From Candidatus Kapaibacterium sp. (GTDB taxonomy: Bacteria > Bacteroidota > Ignavibacteria > Kapaibacteriales > UBA4661), in contig JALONG010000014.1 of the NCBI GenBank assembly GCA_025455065.1, forward strand, positions 1 to 64,000: 64,000 nucleotides of DNA, read 5' to 3'. The notes beneath the pieces were generated by a model. It saw only the letters and a list, made by a program, of their open reading frames with translations. It searched no databases and was not told the DNA's origin. The first letter of the stretch is position 1. Every line of letters starts with the position of its first letter. The position numbers were made by a program, and so were the translations under genes. This document shows positions 20,201-29,274 of the stretch, piece after piece.

Positions 20201-22072
20201 GCGTCAATAACATTTTCAACTATCGCATTTGTCGGTCAAACATTGCGTTTGCCGCGAGAAACGGTGCGTATTGTGAACACAGGCGATGTTGCTGACGAGA
20301 TTCAAAACGTGCATGTTCTTGGCTCTGCCACTGAATTTCGGGTGATTGGTTTTGACAGGCGAGAACTTGCTCCCAATGAACACATAACCGTAACGATTGA
20401 AGCAAAGCCTGATTCTGTGGGGCTTCGCAGGGCTTCGATTACGCTTGTTACAGGTGACCGATTTTCTACATTTAACACCGTACAAGTTTCCGCACAAGGT
20501 GAGATATTACGCCCACCGCAGCTCGTTTTTCCCAATGTTGGAGTTTTCATTACGCCCGGTACAACGCAGCTTCGTTGGCTACCATCGCCGTTGGCGACCC
20601 ATTACGAAGTCGCTTTTGATAATGTGTTTAATGCTTCGCGGCTTATCAGCAGAAATACGCAAATCGTTCGCGGAACGGGAGCAAATGTGAATGTAGCGCT
20701 GAATAATTCGTATTATTGGACAGTACGCTCGCTGGTGATTCAGGGGCAGGACACGCTGACGAAAAGCGTTTGGCAAAATTGGCTTTTTTTTACGGCTGCT
20801 TCCGAACCGCGTATTTTCGTGCCACCCGTGTTGGATTTTGGTACGGTGACAATGCAGCAAGGCGAAACGCCGCCTCGTAGCCATCCTGTGTATGTAACAT
20901 CAGGTACGTGGCGGGTGTTGGATGTGAATATTGTTCAAGAGCCGGAAAATCCGAATGGGGATTATACGGCGTTTAGAATTGTAAACCGTGATGCCCTCAC
21001 GCTTTCAGGAGCATTATTGAAGCCACTTCCCGAAACCTATCCGATAGCAGTTGCGTTTCGACCGCCTCGCCCAAGAACTACGCCATATACCGCTATTGCG
21101 GAGTTGAGAGTGCAAAACACAACGACGAATGAAATACTCGCAATGCCATTTCAGGTTATCGCTTTGGCGACAATCTGCCCCACGCAGCAAACAGGCGCAG
21201 TGCAAGGAAATGTGGGCTGCCCCGAGACGCTGTTGGCATTGCAACTTGCCCCGCAAAAAGCAGTGTATTCGCCGGGTGATGATGTTCGCTTGCAAGTACA
21301 ACTCCTCAACACGCTCAATGTTTCACCGCCGATTGACCGATTTTTTCGGCGTTTGCGTTTAACGATTGATGTGCAGAATATTTCGCTCTTGTACTTCACC
21401 GAGCGCCTTACGCTTGGTCTTGGCGGTGATGCTGAAAACAGTGTTCGCGTGATTCCGTTCACTTCGTTGGAAACATTGCAGGCAAACACGGCTGTTAACC
21501 CCAACGGCAAAATCCGGCTTGTATTGGAGCGCCCTTCGGGGTTAAGGAATGGTGTTTTGGGGGAAATTCGTGGGAAAGCCGTCATAGGAATTTCGGGTTT
21601 GGGTACAAGGGCGGAGCAGTCTGCCGAATCAGTGATTATGCGTGTTTCCGATGTGCAGTGGATTAGTGACAGGGGGGATGTGTTGGATTCAGGGCAGGTG
21701 ATTGTGTGGGGCAATACGCAAGGTGTTTCTTTAACTTCGCAAGCGCTCACGGCAACCGTAAATACGTGTATTGTGGCGACAAATGGTTCTTTGTTCGTTG
21801 CAAAAACTCTTCCTTTCACTCTTTCAAAAACCAGCCCCAATCCCGCTTCAGAACAAACGTTGGTAAACTTTTCTCTTCAAGAACATTCCCAAACAGAAAT
21901 GGTGCTGGTGAACGTTTTTGGTCAGACAATAAAAACGATTTTCCGAGAAAAAATGTCGCCCGGGGCATATTCCATGCCTGTTCCGTTGCATGATGTTCCC
22001 ACAGGAACGTATTTTCTTATGGTAAAAACGCCTTCAGAAATAGCACAAATTAAAATGGAGGTTGTTCGATGA
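17243..22072 (+). CDS. giant T9SS-sorted surface protein with BNR/Asp-box propellers
   Basis: The protein is about 1609 residues with a hydrophobic signal sequence (roughly residues 40-60). About eleven Asp-box/BNR-like motifs of the form S-x-D-x-G-x-x-W (for example YRSTNNGTSW, RSTDEGRSW, STDAGLTW, RSSDNGSTW) fill the first ~670 residues and predict one or two beta-propellers. An IPT/TIG-like domain, two ASPM-SPD-2-Hydin-like domains, an Fn3-like domain and a second beta-rich region follow. The final ~75 residues are a type A sorting domain (KTSPNPASEQTLVNF ... GTYFLMVKTP). It is therefore exported through T9SS and attached to the surface or released. I prefer the ATG at 17243, preceded by AGGGAA. 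GTG at 17183 and ATG at 17270 are alternatives. It overlaps the next gene by four bases. Confidence 0.85.
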   Translation: MRTLLLATIMNTWHLFRESFISLWQQQSLQSGCILFRLLWKPSVYALLMTFTFHSSSLSQPTISTQRANGPFVGKVRSLVSLNNSVYALVTDAPANIVGTISTSQNGVYRSTNNGTSWTHLPSFPIPESALTLQVHLNSLFVTTSNAGGVLYRSTDEGRSWQAVAQNMLGNVTHLVTMGDTLFARTGTTRLSSMYRSTDTGRTWSLISAPGAILSVVGVRGRQNTTQTRTLLFGGFFPSMNSLLRSIDGGLRWDDNLSVSPNLSDLMLFDIVAKFNDELFLATNKGVLVSTNNGLDWRALNNGIEGRIITDIGINGSILYAASNDGLFINTGIAWETVPVTFSGLSLRNLAIDAMLYEEGRSTMLIGTTKGIYRAAVSPSGLLERWEQCNRGLPGVRIEPISLAFAGTVPLAATQNYGVFRASDGSSWFEANNGLGQIPFATRLISVGQPPLTVISSRTNAFTSTDAGLTWRSVSSGLTNELITAFGTANNSLIFAGTQTGSIFRTSTANPQVWTKIIFNPLESSNTQITGFAQSGNTIFASTIDGLLSSIDAGSTWVRVSENILPRIPLFSIVASGSTLLAGSNNGVYYSHNGGNTWVAPGQNGRIGTVQSVFIRDGLLYAGTPNLGLHRSSDNGSTWTRLAIDGLSAATSLAADSTRLLIGSSNGIVEMQLPSPTEFPIITRLQPADSVFIGIGDANLIIEGRNFTQATQVQCEGRMITVRSARVTEISVTIPADILLQEGTKRLEVINPSGARASTTFRAVPLPPDFPQLLINTSLEPFVAFISQTSAPQTYFLQGSNVRDSIVLQVPESFEISTDGGNTWFSGRIAFRSSSTTVNQSVSVRFRPTNLRVATGEITHSVGGIVLQRLSLTGSPRSLQIVAEPSQSLDFGATKLGQTLRRTVTISNPNSVSITLATVISGVAARDYSLSQRQIIIPPSGRATVEVSYSPTERGEREALLEILGVASTEISLRGRGTQAVFTLSPASITFSTIAFVGQTLRLPRETVRIVNTGDVADEIQNVHVLGSATEFRVIGFDRRELAPNEHITVTIEAKPDSVGLRRASITLVTGDRFSTFNTVQVSAQGEILRPPQLVFPNVGVFITPGTTQLRWLPSPLATHYEVAFDNVFNASRLISRNTQIVRGTGANVNVALNNSYYWTVRSLVIQGQDTLTKSVWQNWLFFTAASEPRIFVPPVLDFGTVTMQQGETPPRSHPVYVTSGTWRVLDVNIVQEPENPNGDYTAFRIVNRDALTLSGALLKPLPETYPIAVAFRPPRPRTTPYTAIAELRVQNTTTNEILAMPFQVIALATICPTQQTGAVQGNVGCPETLLALQLAPQKAVYSPGDDVRLQVQLLNTLNVSPPIDRFFRRLRLTIDVQNISLLYFTERLTLGLGGDAENSVRVIPFTSLETLQANTAVNPNGKIRLVLERPSGLRNGVLGEIRGKAVIGISGLGTRAEQSAESVIMRVSDVQWISDRGDVLDSGQVIVWGNTQGVSLTSQALTATVNTCIVATNGSLFVAKTLPFTLSKTSPNPASEQTLVNFSLQEHSQTEMVLVNVFGQTIKTIFREKMSPGAYSMPVPLHDVPTGTYFLMVKTPSEIAQIKMEVVR

Positions 22073-24252
22073 GTAGCACAAACCGTATCATCCCTCAATG
22101 TTTGCCGTTTTTGGGAAATTTTCTCATGGGTTGTGTATTCATGGTGTTGATTGCATCTTCTACATTTTCACAAACCTCGAAACCTCGTTCCAATCAGCCT
22201 TGCGACACAATTCAACGTATGATAATCCGAGATAATATTCCCCTTTCGTTTACGCGGTTTGGTCTTGGCGGTGATTACGCTGTACCGCTTGTGAACGCCC
22301 AATTTACTGGGATTCCGGGTATTCCGTCCTGTTGTCCGGGATATGGGTTTTCGGGTGGTCTTGCCTTTGGATTCGGTGTGTTTGCTGAGTGGGCGCTTTT
22401 GCAAAGCATTGGTGTTGGCGCTCAGGTGCGCATGAACATTGCAAACCTTTCCTTCTCTCGCAGAGAATATCAACCGCTTTACGGTCTTATCAATATTCCG
22501 CTTTTGTATTCGCTGCAAACAAACACTGTGAGTATTGATATTTCGCCCTATATCTTTTGGAGACCGCTTGAATCCTTAACCTTGCAAGCAGGATTCTCCC
22601 TAAGTTCGTATTTACCAACTGCATTTACCACGAATGAAAAAATTGATACTGCGGGGTTGTCGTTTATTACCAATGGGCAGTTTTCACGGACAAGAAATGA
22701 TACAAGCGGCATTACATCTGCTTTTGGCGGGGCAGTACCTTCGATTCGTCTTGGTGTGAATTACGAACTTCCATTGTTGGCAAATAAGACGCTGTTTATT
22801 GCCCCCGAAGCCTCATTCTCGCTAGGTTTGGCAGATATTGTGCAGAATTTGCAAGGCTCAAATCCCCGCTTGACATTCAGTGCTGTTCGCTTTGGAGCAA
22901 CTCTCCGTTATTCCCCGCAAACACGATTGACCGAACAGCAAATTACACAAATGCAAGAACAGGCAGATGAAGAGTATCGCCGCCGCCTTGAAGAGTGTGC
23001 AAGGCTGACAAAACCTGTTGAAAAAGATGTCGTTATTGCAAAAATAACATCCATCCAAAGTATTCCCAAAGAAGGTAGCGCGGAGGAGAACCCTACCATC
23101 AACATTGAGGAGTTTTTAGCCTCACGGTCGCGTTACGTGCTAAACACGATATTTTTTGCTCAACAGTCAAGTGATATTTCTTTGAGATACCGTAAAATAC
23201 AACCCGAAGACAGAGGTGCTTTTCGTATTGAAAATTTCGCTGATGCCGGGGTGTTGCAACTTTACTATCAAGTATTGAACATCATCGGAAAGCGCCTAAC
23301 GACAAATCCGAAAGCAGAAATTACTCTTGTTGGTTACGCTGATGGTCTTTCAGAAAAAAATGACAAAAAACTTGCTTTGGAGCGCGCAGAAAAAGTGAAG
23401 TTTTATTTGGTGAATGTTTGGAACATTGATGAAAACCGAATTAAGGTACAAACGGCAATGTCTCGCGTCCCTGTTCCTAACGACGGCGATGAAATATTTG
23501 AAGCTGAAGAGCAGCGCAAAGTCGAGATTCAATCAAATAATAAAGCCATTTTGGAAGAGCTTCGTTTTGATTACACTTTGCGAATAATCAACCCAAAGCT
23601 CGTTCGTATCAATTTTGAACTAGCGTCCGGTTCGCCTCTCAAACAATGGTCTGTGGAAGGTTCTCAGGTAGTTCAAGGAAGCAAAAAATCGTTGGAAGAC
23701 CGAACACTCTTTGTTACAAAAGGAACGACGATTCCTCAAGCGAAATTTGTGGATTGGGATGTTGCCAATCCCAAACAGCAACCGCAATCCCGCGAGGCAA
23801 TATCGGTGCGTATCAGCGCGTCGGACGTGAACAATTATTCGCCCGATTCTCCAATTCGAGAAATTCCCGTTAAACTCATTTCTGTTGCTGATAAAGAACG
23901 CGAAGGCAAAGCAGATAAGCGCATTGACAGTTACACACTTTTTTCCTTTGCTTACGGAACAAATGCCCCAATAAGTGGCAATGCCGATGTGCAGCGTATT
24001 GTGGCTGCGATTAAACAAACACTCAAACCCGGGGCAAAAGTTATTGTTACCGGTTATACGGACACGCGCGGAAATGAAATTACCAATGGAATTTTAGCAC
24101 TGCAACGTGCGAATGCGGTTGCGGGGCTTATTGGTTATCCCAATATGACGGTGAATAGCGAAGGTGCAACAAAAATCAATGATAACGCGCTACCGGAAGG
24201 ACGATTTTACAACCGTTTTGTGCAAGTTGATATCGAAACACCTCTCCGGTAG
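22069..24252 (+). CDS. double OmpA-domain outer-membrane protein (paralog 1)
   Basis: This 727-residue protein has a signal peptide (about residues 15-35), an N-terminal beta-barrel-like region (about 60-285) and a short charged helix. A first OmpA-like domain (about 345-495) contains FFAQQSSDI, NPKAEITLVGYAD and LALERAEKVKFYLVNVW. A beta-rich insert precedes a second OmpA-like domain (about 620-727) with SFAYGTNAP, VIVTGYTDTRGNE and LQRANAVAGLI. OmpA domains usually bind peptidoglycan. It starts inside the stop of the giant T9SS protein (ATGA at 22069), so the two are translationally coupled. Close paralogs are at 26663 and 37963. Confidence 0.85.
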   Translation: MSSTNRIIPQCLPFLGNFLMGCVFMVLIASSTFSQTSKPRSNQPCDTIQRMIIRDNIPLSFTRFGLGGDYAVPLVNAQFTGIPGIPSCCPGYGFSGGLAFGFGVFAEWALLQSIGVGAQVRMNIANLSFSRREYQPLYGLINIPLLYSLQTNTVSIDISPYIFWRPLESLTLQAGFSLSSYLPTAFTTNEKIDTAGLSFITNGQFSRTRNDTSGITSAFGGAVPSIRLGVNYELPLLANKTLFIAPEASFSLGLADIVQNLQGSNPRLTFSAVRFGATLRYSPQTRLTEQQITQMQEQADEEYRRRLEECARLTKPVEKDVVIAKITSIQSIPKEGSAEENPTINIEEFLASRSRYVLNTIFFAQQSSDISLRYRKIQPEDRGAFRIENFADAGVLQLYYQVLNIIGKRLTTNPKAEITLVGYADGLSEKNDKKLALERAEKVKFYLVNVWNIDENRIKVQTAMSRVPVPNDGDEIFEAEEQRKVEIQSNNKAILEELRFDYTLRIINPKLVRINFELASGSPLKQWSVEGSQVVQGSKKSLEDRTLFVTKGTTIPQAKFVDWDVANPKQQPQSREAISVRISASDVNNYSPDSPIREIPVKLISVADKEREGKADKRIDSYTLFSFAYGTNAPISGNADVQRIVAAIKQTLKPGAKVIVTGYTDTRGNEITNGILALQRANAVAGLIGYPNMTVNSEGATKINDNALPEGRFYNRFVQVDIETPLR

Positions 24253-24305
24253 TATTGCGGTCAATATATGCTGCTGACCCCATCAAACCTCATTTTTATC
24301 ATGGT

Positions 24306-26666
24306 ATGAATTATTTTGTGCAAGTCTTTTCTCGAATCCAACATTGGAGAAGAGTAGTTTCGGTGCTACTTTTCTCAATCATTTCTCTGTCCCTTTCGGC
24401 GCAATCCCTACCGGAGCAGCAGTGTAGCGGGGCAATTCCGATTTGTCGGGTCACAATATCCAATCCCACAGGCTACCCTCGTTTTGCTGAACAACCGATA
24501 TTTCCTTGCTTGGGCAGAGCAGAAGCGCCTGTGTGGTACGAACTCACTGCCCAGAATACCGGTTCGTTTGGTTTTGTGATCAACACTATTGACCCGACTG
24601 ATGATTATGATTGGGCGGTGTATGACATAACGGAACGAGGTTGTGCAGGGATTTCTGCGGCAATCGTGCAGCCGATAAGTTGCAATCGCTCACCGGCATT
24701 TGGATTGACAGGCGCGACACGAATGGGTATGAGTAGCAATGTTGGTGCAGGTTTTGGCGCTTCTCCTGTCAATGAACTTATCCCTGTTCAACGGGGTAGG
24801 CGTTATGCGTTAGTTGTTTCGCATTATTTACGTCGAAACTTTCCACGCGGTACAAATTCAGGATTTTCACTGAATTTTTCTGAATCATCTGCGGGTGTGA
24901 TTCCGCAATCTGATTCAAGCTCTATTCGTATGACAAACCTTGAACCCGTAACGTCTGCCTGCGGAATCACAGGAATACGTGTAACATTTTCCGAACCGAT
25001 TTTGCTACAATCGGTGCAACCAAGCGACTTTCAACTTACGGGTTTGGGGCGGGTAATTTCCGGTGCTGTCGAAATTCGTTCTCTTCTGCACGGTATGATT
25101 TCTCCCAACGAGCCGATTTCTCCGAGGTTACAAGACCGTACTTTTTTTGTTATGCTCCAGACTTTGCCAACTGTTTCAAGCGTTTACACATTTTTATTAC
25201 AAGGAACAATCGCCTCAGTTTGTTCCGTAACTTCAACCGCAAACGCAACCATTGAATTAACCCCGCGTCCGCCTTCGGTAGAAATTTTTGGCAATCTGCT
25301 TTTTTGTTCTGGAAACAGCACCAATTTGTCTATTCCGAATGAGTTTGAAACAATTCGCTGGATTGATTCCGCAAATACTGTTCTCAGTGAAAAAAATAGC
25401 CTCACTGTTACCCGTCCCGGAGTTTACCGTGTAAGTGCACAAAGTTCCGGCGGATGTATGGTTAGCTCAAGCGTTACCGTTTCCTTACGAACAAATACCT
25501 CACTTTCTGTTCGGGGAGGTCTTACGTTTTGTGAGCCGGATTGTAATTTTGTAGAAGCAGAAAGCGGTTATGAAAATTACGAATGGCTTGATTCTGCCGG
25601 AAGGCAGATTGGACAAGGAAGAGGGCAGTGTTTACGAGAGCCGGGGGTATATCAAGTTCGTGCGTCGGGGAATGGTTGTTTGGCACAGTCCGCACCCTTT
25701 CGCATAGTCCGCAATAGCGCACCCACGCAGATTCCAAGTATTTCTCGGCGAGGTAATTTGCTTTCCGCTCCTCCGCTTCCCGACACAACATTTTTCTACG
25801 AATGGCGCAGAAGGAGGAGCGCGGAGCGGTTCGACTATATTGCTCTGGCATACACCCAAACTTTTTCGCCTCCCGATACAGGCAGATACACGGTTGCATT
25901 GTATAATCGCAACGGATGTTGGACTGAATCCGAGCCTCTTGATTTTCGGGCCATTTCGGCAAATGTCTCCTTGAGTGTGGGGAATGTTTCGGCAAAGCAA
26001 AATGAATTTGTGAACGTACCAATTCTGCTAAGAGGCTCACAAAACCTACAAGCATTAACCGCAGACAGCCTCCGGGCGGTGCTACGGTTTAATGCACGAT
26101 TGCTTTTTCCCGAAGACACGAAAATACGCCGCTTTTCTGTGGAAAACGGTGAGCGATTAGTTGAACTTGTCCTGCCCTTGCAAGCGCAGCGAGGGGATAC
26201 TCTCTCAACATTCCGCTTTCGTGCGATGCTTGCCAATACGACAGCAACGATTTTGGCACTTCAAGATATAAACACGTTGCCACCGAATCTTGGTCTGCGT
26301 GGAACGTCGCAAAATGGCTTGTTTACGCTCGCAGGGGTATCAACAGCAGGTTCTGTGAGGCTTATCCGGCAGCGCACAACTCTTGTAATTTCAACTCAGC
26401 CGAATCCTGTCGATAAAACCTTTACACTCCTCATAGAATCAGGCTTTTCGGCAAATTTACTTGTGAATATTGCCGATGTTCTTGGAAATATCGTTGCTTC
26501 GCACAAATTTACGAATATCGCCAAAGGAGTCAATGAGGTTGAAATTCCCTCAGACAGCTTACCACAGGGCTTGTACAGACTTATCGCAAAGGCTGTCAGT
26601 ACGGAAATGAGCGATAATGCCAATAATTCAGAAATGGCCACCACAACGTTAATGGTGATTCGATGA
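24306..26666 (+). CDS. T9SS-sorted adhesin-like surface protein
   Basis: This is a ~786-residue protein with a signal peptide (VVSVLLFSIISLSLSAQ). Its N-terminal domain begins QQCSGAIPICRV and resembles the cysteine-bearing N-domains of gliding-associated surface proteins. Ig-like and PKD-like cysteine-containing modules follow, then a cohesin-like beta domain (LSVGNVSAKQNEFVNVPILL) and a type A sorting domain beginning STQPNPVDKTFTL. The ATG at 24306 is preferred over an upstream TTG at 24255, because it directly precedes a normal signal peptide. It overlaps the next OmpA gene by four bases. An extracellular adhesin or matrix role is inferred from the domains only. Confidence 0.8.
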   Translation: MNYFVQVFSRIQHWRRVVSVLLFSIISLSLSAQSLPEQQCSGAIPICRVTISNPTGYPRFAEQPIFPCLGRAEAPVWYELTAQNTGSFGFVINTIDPTDDYDWAVYDITERGCAGISAAIVQPISCNRSPAFGLTGATRMGMSSNVGAGFGASPVNELIPVQRGRRYALVVSHYLRRNFPRGTNSGFSLNFSESSAGVIPQSDSSSIRMTNLEPVTSACGITGIRVTFSEPILLQSVQPSDFQLTGLGRVISGAVEIRSLLHGMISPNEPISPRLQDRTFFVMLQTLPTVSSVYTFLLQGTIASVCSVTSTANATIELTPRPPSVEIFGNLLFCSGNSTNLSIPNEFETIRWIDSANTVLSEKNSLTVTRPGVYRVSAQSSGGCMVSSSVTVSLRTNTSLSVRGGLTFCEPDCNFVEAESGYENYEWLDSAGRQIGQGRGQCLREPGVYQVRASGNGCLAQSAPFRIVRNSAPTQIPSISRRGNLLSAPPLPDTTFFYEWRRRRSAERFDYIALAYTQTFSPPDTGRYTVALYNRNGCWTESEPLDFRAISANVSLSVGNVSAKQNEFVNVPILLRGSQNLQALTADSLRAVLRFNARLLFPEDTKIRRFSVENGERLVELVLPLQAQRGDTLSTFRFRAMLANTTATILALQDINTLPPNLGLRGTSQNGLFTLAGVSTAGSVRLIRQRTTLVISTQPNPVDKTFTLLIESGFSANLLVNIADVLGNIVASHKFTNIAKGVNEVEIPSDSLPQGLYRLIAKAVSTEMSDNANNSEMATTTLMVIR

Positions 26667-28741
26667 AAACAATTCTGTTCTTCTTGATGACGTTTGCTGT
26701 TGTTCAAAGCCCATTCACCAATGCACAATCCCCGCAAACCGCTCCACAGCCTATTCGCTGGGGCGTGCAGGGTATTTACGGATTACACCAACATAGTGCA
26801 AATTTTACGGCACTTCCGGGTGTTCCAAATTCTTCCCCCGGCTTTTCGGGCGATATTGGTACAGGCTTTGGGGGCGGAATACTTATGGAAATTCCGATAA
26901 TTTCCTCCGTTCCTGATTTGTTTCTTGGGTTACGAGCCTCTTACGCGCTTCACAATGCGCGATTTGTAACAAATGAGGAAGCCACAATTAGTGTAGATGG
27001 CTCGCCGATACCCGCGATTTTCCGGCATTCCTTAGCATTTGCGTTACCGCTTATTGCGGTGGATATGCTTCCTGCTTGGAGGTTTCCGGATGCGCTGAAT
27101 GGTTTGCACATTATGGCAGGTTTACGGGGAGGGTTCTGGGTTGCACCAAAATTTTCGCAAACAGAAGAATTGATTGAAGGCACAGGGAAGGCGCAGTTTA
27201 GCAGTGGTGGTACGCAGCGCAATGTGCGTACAAATGAGGATTTACCGTCTGCCGCCCCTGTTCAGTTAGCGGCGTTGTTGGGAATAGGGTATGATTTCGC
27301 ACTGACCGACACGAAAAATATTTTACTCACTCCCGAAGTTCAGTATGGATTACATTTAACGCAGTTTGTTTCCGGTCTTTCGTGGCAGGCAAATACGCTT
27401 AGGTTGAATCTGGCAATCAAATACAACCCTGCGGCAAAAGCGCCCGAAGCAGCACAAAAACTACAAGCACAGACAATAACCCAGACCCAAATCAACGCTG
27501 TCACCGCTCCCAACGAGTCGCTTAATGCAAAACCCAAAACGCTTACCGCCTCTGTGAAAGCCTACTCTGTAGATGCTGATGGAAACGAGCACGAACTTAT
27601 CATACTCAAAACGGAAGAATTTATTTCGCGCCAACTTTACCCGCTTCTTAATTACGTCTTTTTTGACCAAAATTCGGATGTAATTCCGGCACGGTATGAG
27701 CGCATAACCACCGCAAGAACGAGAACATATACGGAGAAGTCCTTAAGCGGTAGAACAACGCTTGATATTTATTATGATGTGCTGAATGTCATCGGAAAGC
27801 GTTTGGTGGATAATCCTACGGCAACGATTCGGCTTGTGGGGTGTTTGGGTGAAGTCGGCTTCGGACCTCAATCGGAAGAAAATGACCCGTATCTTGCGCT
27901 TCGCAGGGCAGAATCAGTAAAACAATACTTGACAGGAACATGGGGCATTGCTGGAAACCGCATCCGTACTGAAGGCAGGGCATTGCCGGAAAAACCGTCT
28001 AATTCTAAAAATGCGACAATCGGCGCGGAGGAAAATCGGAGAGTGGAGATATATTCAGACTCTTGGGCGATAGTGCAGCCTGTTGTCATTGCCGACACCT
28101 TGCGTGAGACGGATGCTCCGGTGGTGAAATTTCAAATGAGCGCAGAATCCGACGAAAGCCTCACGAAATGGACGCTTCGGGCATTGCAAGGGAATAAAAA
28201 ATTGAAGGAGTATTCGACACTCGGCGCACCAGACCCACAATACCAATGGCGACCAAGCCGTGAACGCAGCACCATTCCTACGACTGAAGAGCCTCTGCGA
28301 TACGAATTGGAAGTTGTCAATGCTGCCGATAAAGATTTTACGGCGCAAAACACTATTGCGGTTGAGCAAATTACTATTCAACGAAAGCGCCAAAATCGTA
28401 TTGCCGACAAAGAAGTGGATGTCTATCGTCTTATCGGTTTTCCCTTTGAACAAGCGGCTGTGGAGGGGGTAAATTTGCGAACTATCAATGAATTTGTGAA
28501 GCCGAATTTGAAGCCCGAATCTGTGGTAACAATTATCGGTTATACCGACGCAAGCGGTGATGCGGCTTCTAACCAGCGTCTCTCTGACTCTCGTGCGGCA
28601 GCAGTTGGCAAAGAATTAGCTATGGGATTCATAAAAACTCGCGGAGTGGGCAGTCGTACTGCACTTTATACAAACCTCGCCCCCGAAGGGCGCTTGTATT
28701 CACGTACGGTTGAAGTTCGTGTTGAAACTCCTGTACGCTAA
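26663..28741 (+). CDS. double OmpA-domain outer-membrane protein (paralog 2)
   Basis: This 692-residue paralog has the same layout as the protein at 22069. It has a signal peptide (residues 3-22), an N-terminal barrel-like region, and a first OmpA-like domain (YVFFDQNSDVIPARY, NPTATIRLVGCLGE, LALRRAESVKQYLTGTW). A beta-rich insert leads to a second OmpA-like domain (VVTIIGYTDASGD, LSDSRAAAVGKEL). Its ATG sits in the stop of the adhesin gene (ATGA at 26663). Membership of the same operon suggests that each secreted protein has its own outer-membrane/peptidoglycan partner, but no interaction can be shown from sequence. Confidence 0.85.
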   Translation: MKTILFFLMTFAVVQSPFTNAQSPQTAPQPIRWGVQGIYGLHQHSANFTALPGVPNSSPGFSGDIGTGFGGGILMEIPIISSVPDLFLGLRASYALHNARFVTNEEATISVDGSPIPAIFRHSLAFALPLIAVDMLPAWRFPDALNGLHIMAGLRGGFWVAPKFSQTEELIEGTGKAQFSSGGTQRNVRTNEDLPSAAPVQLAALLGIGYDFALTDTKNILLTPEVQYGLHLTQFVSGLSWQANTLRLNLAIKYNPAAKAPEAAQKLQAQTITQTQINAVTAPNESLNAKPKTLTASVKAYSVDADGNEHELIILKTEEFISRQLYPLLNYVFFDQNSDVIPARYERITTARTRTYTEKSLSGRTTLDIYYDVLNVIGKRLVDNPTATIRLVGCLGEVGFGPQSEENDPYLALRRAESVKQYLTGTWGIAGNRIRTEGRALPEKPSNSKNATIGAEENRRVEIYSDSWAIVQPVVIADTLRETDAPVVKFQMSAESDESLTKWTLRALQGNKKLKEYSTLGAPDPQYQWRPSRERSTIPTTEEPLRYELEVVNAADKDFTAQNTIAVEQITIQRKRQNRIADKEVDVYRLIGFPFEQAAVEGVNLRTINEFVKPNLKPESVVTIIGYTDASGDAASNQRLSDSRAAAVGKELAMGFIKTRGVGSRTALYTNLAPEGRLYSRTVEVRVETPVR

Positions 28742-28800
28742 TGGCGCAGAACGACAATTCTATCGGAAACCATCATTGTTGTATTTTTATTTTTAACTCA

Positions 28801-29274
28801 ATGAAAAATATCATCTTAACTGTATTGTTTTTATTGGTTTTTTCTCTTCCGACGTTTGCTCAACAAGCCGATGAGGAAACTAAAGGAAAGGTTGTTCAAG
28901 TCATTAAGCAACTTTTTGAGGGAATGAAAACAAATGACAGCAGCAAAGTAGCTCAAACATTTCATCCATTGTTGTCCTTACATTCTTACTCTTTCAAAAA
29001 CGGGAAACCACAAGTTCGCCAAGAAAGTATTGCCGATTTTCTTAAAGCCGTTGCAGCACCAAAAGCGCAAGGGGTTGTGTACGATGAAAGAATACTGCGG
29101 TACGAGGTAAGCATAGATGGGGGATTGGCTACTGTTTGGACTCCATATGAGTTTTATATTGGAGATAAATTTAGTCATTGTGGCGTTAATGCCTTCCACT
29201 GCGTATTGACGGAATCGGGGTGGAAAATTTCGCACATCACAGACACACGGCGCAAAGAACCATGCGCAAAATAA
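28801..29274 (+). CDS. exported NTF2-like protein
   Basis: This 157-residue protein has a clear signal peptide (residues 1-21, ending TFAQQ) and an NTF2/SnoaL-like fold signature. A helix with VIKQLFEGMKTNDSSKVAQTFHP comes first, then beta strands ending in HCVLTESGWKISHITDTR. Such proteins are small cone-shaped enzymes or binding proteins, and the ligand is unknown. The ATG at 28801 is preferred because it begins the signal peptide. It closes the T9SS/OmpA gene cluster, 60 bases after paralog 2. Confidence 0.78.
   Translation: MKNIILTVLFLLVFSLPTFAQQADEETKGKVVQVIKQLFEGMKTNDSSKVAQTFHPLLSLHSYSFKNGKPQVRQESIADFLKAVAAPKAQGVVYDERILRYEVSIDGGLATVWTPYEFYIGDKFSHCGVNAFHCVLTESGWKISHITDTRRKEPCAK

Noticed and set aside
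21151-21840. 229-residue minus-strand open frame inside the giant propeller protein gene
   Set aside because: Antisense shadow without domain or start signals.
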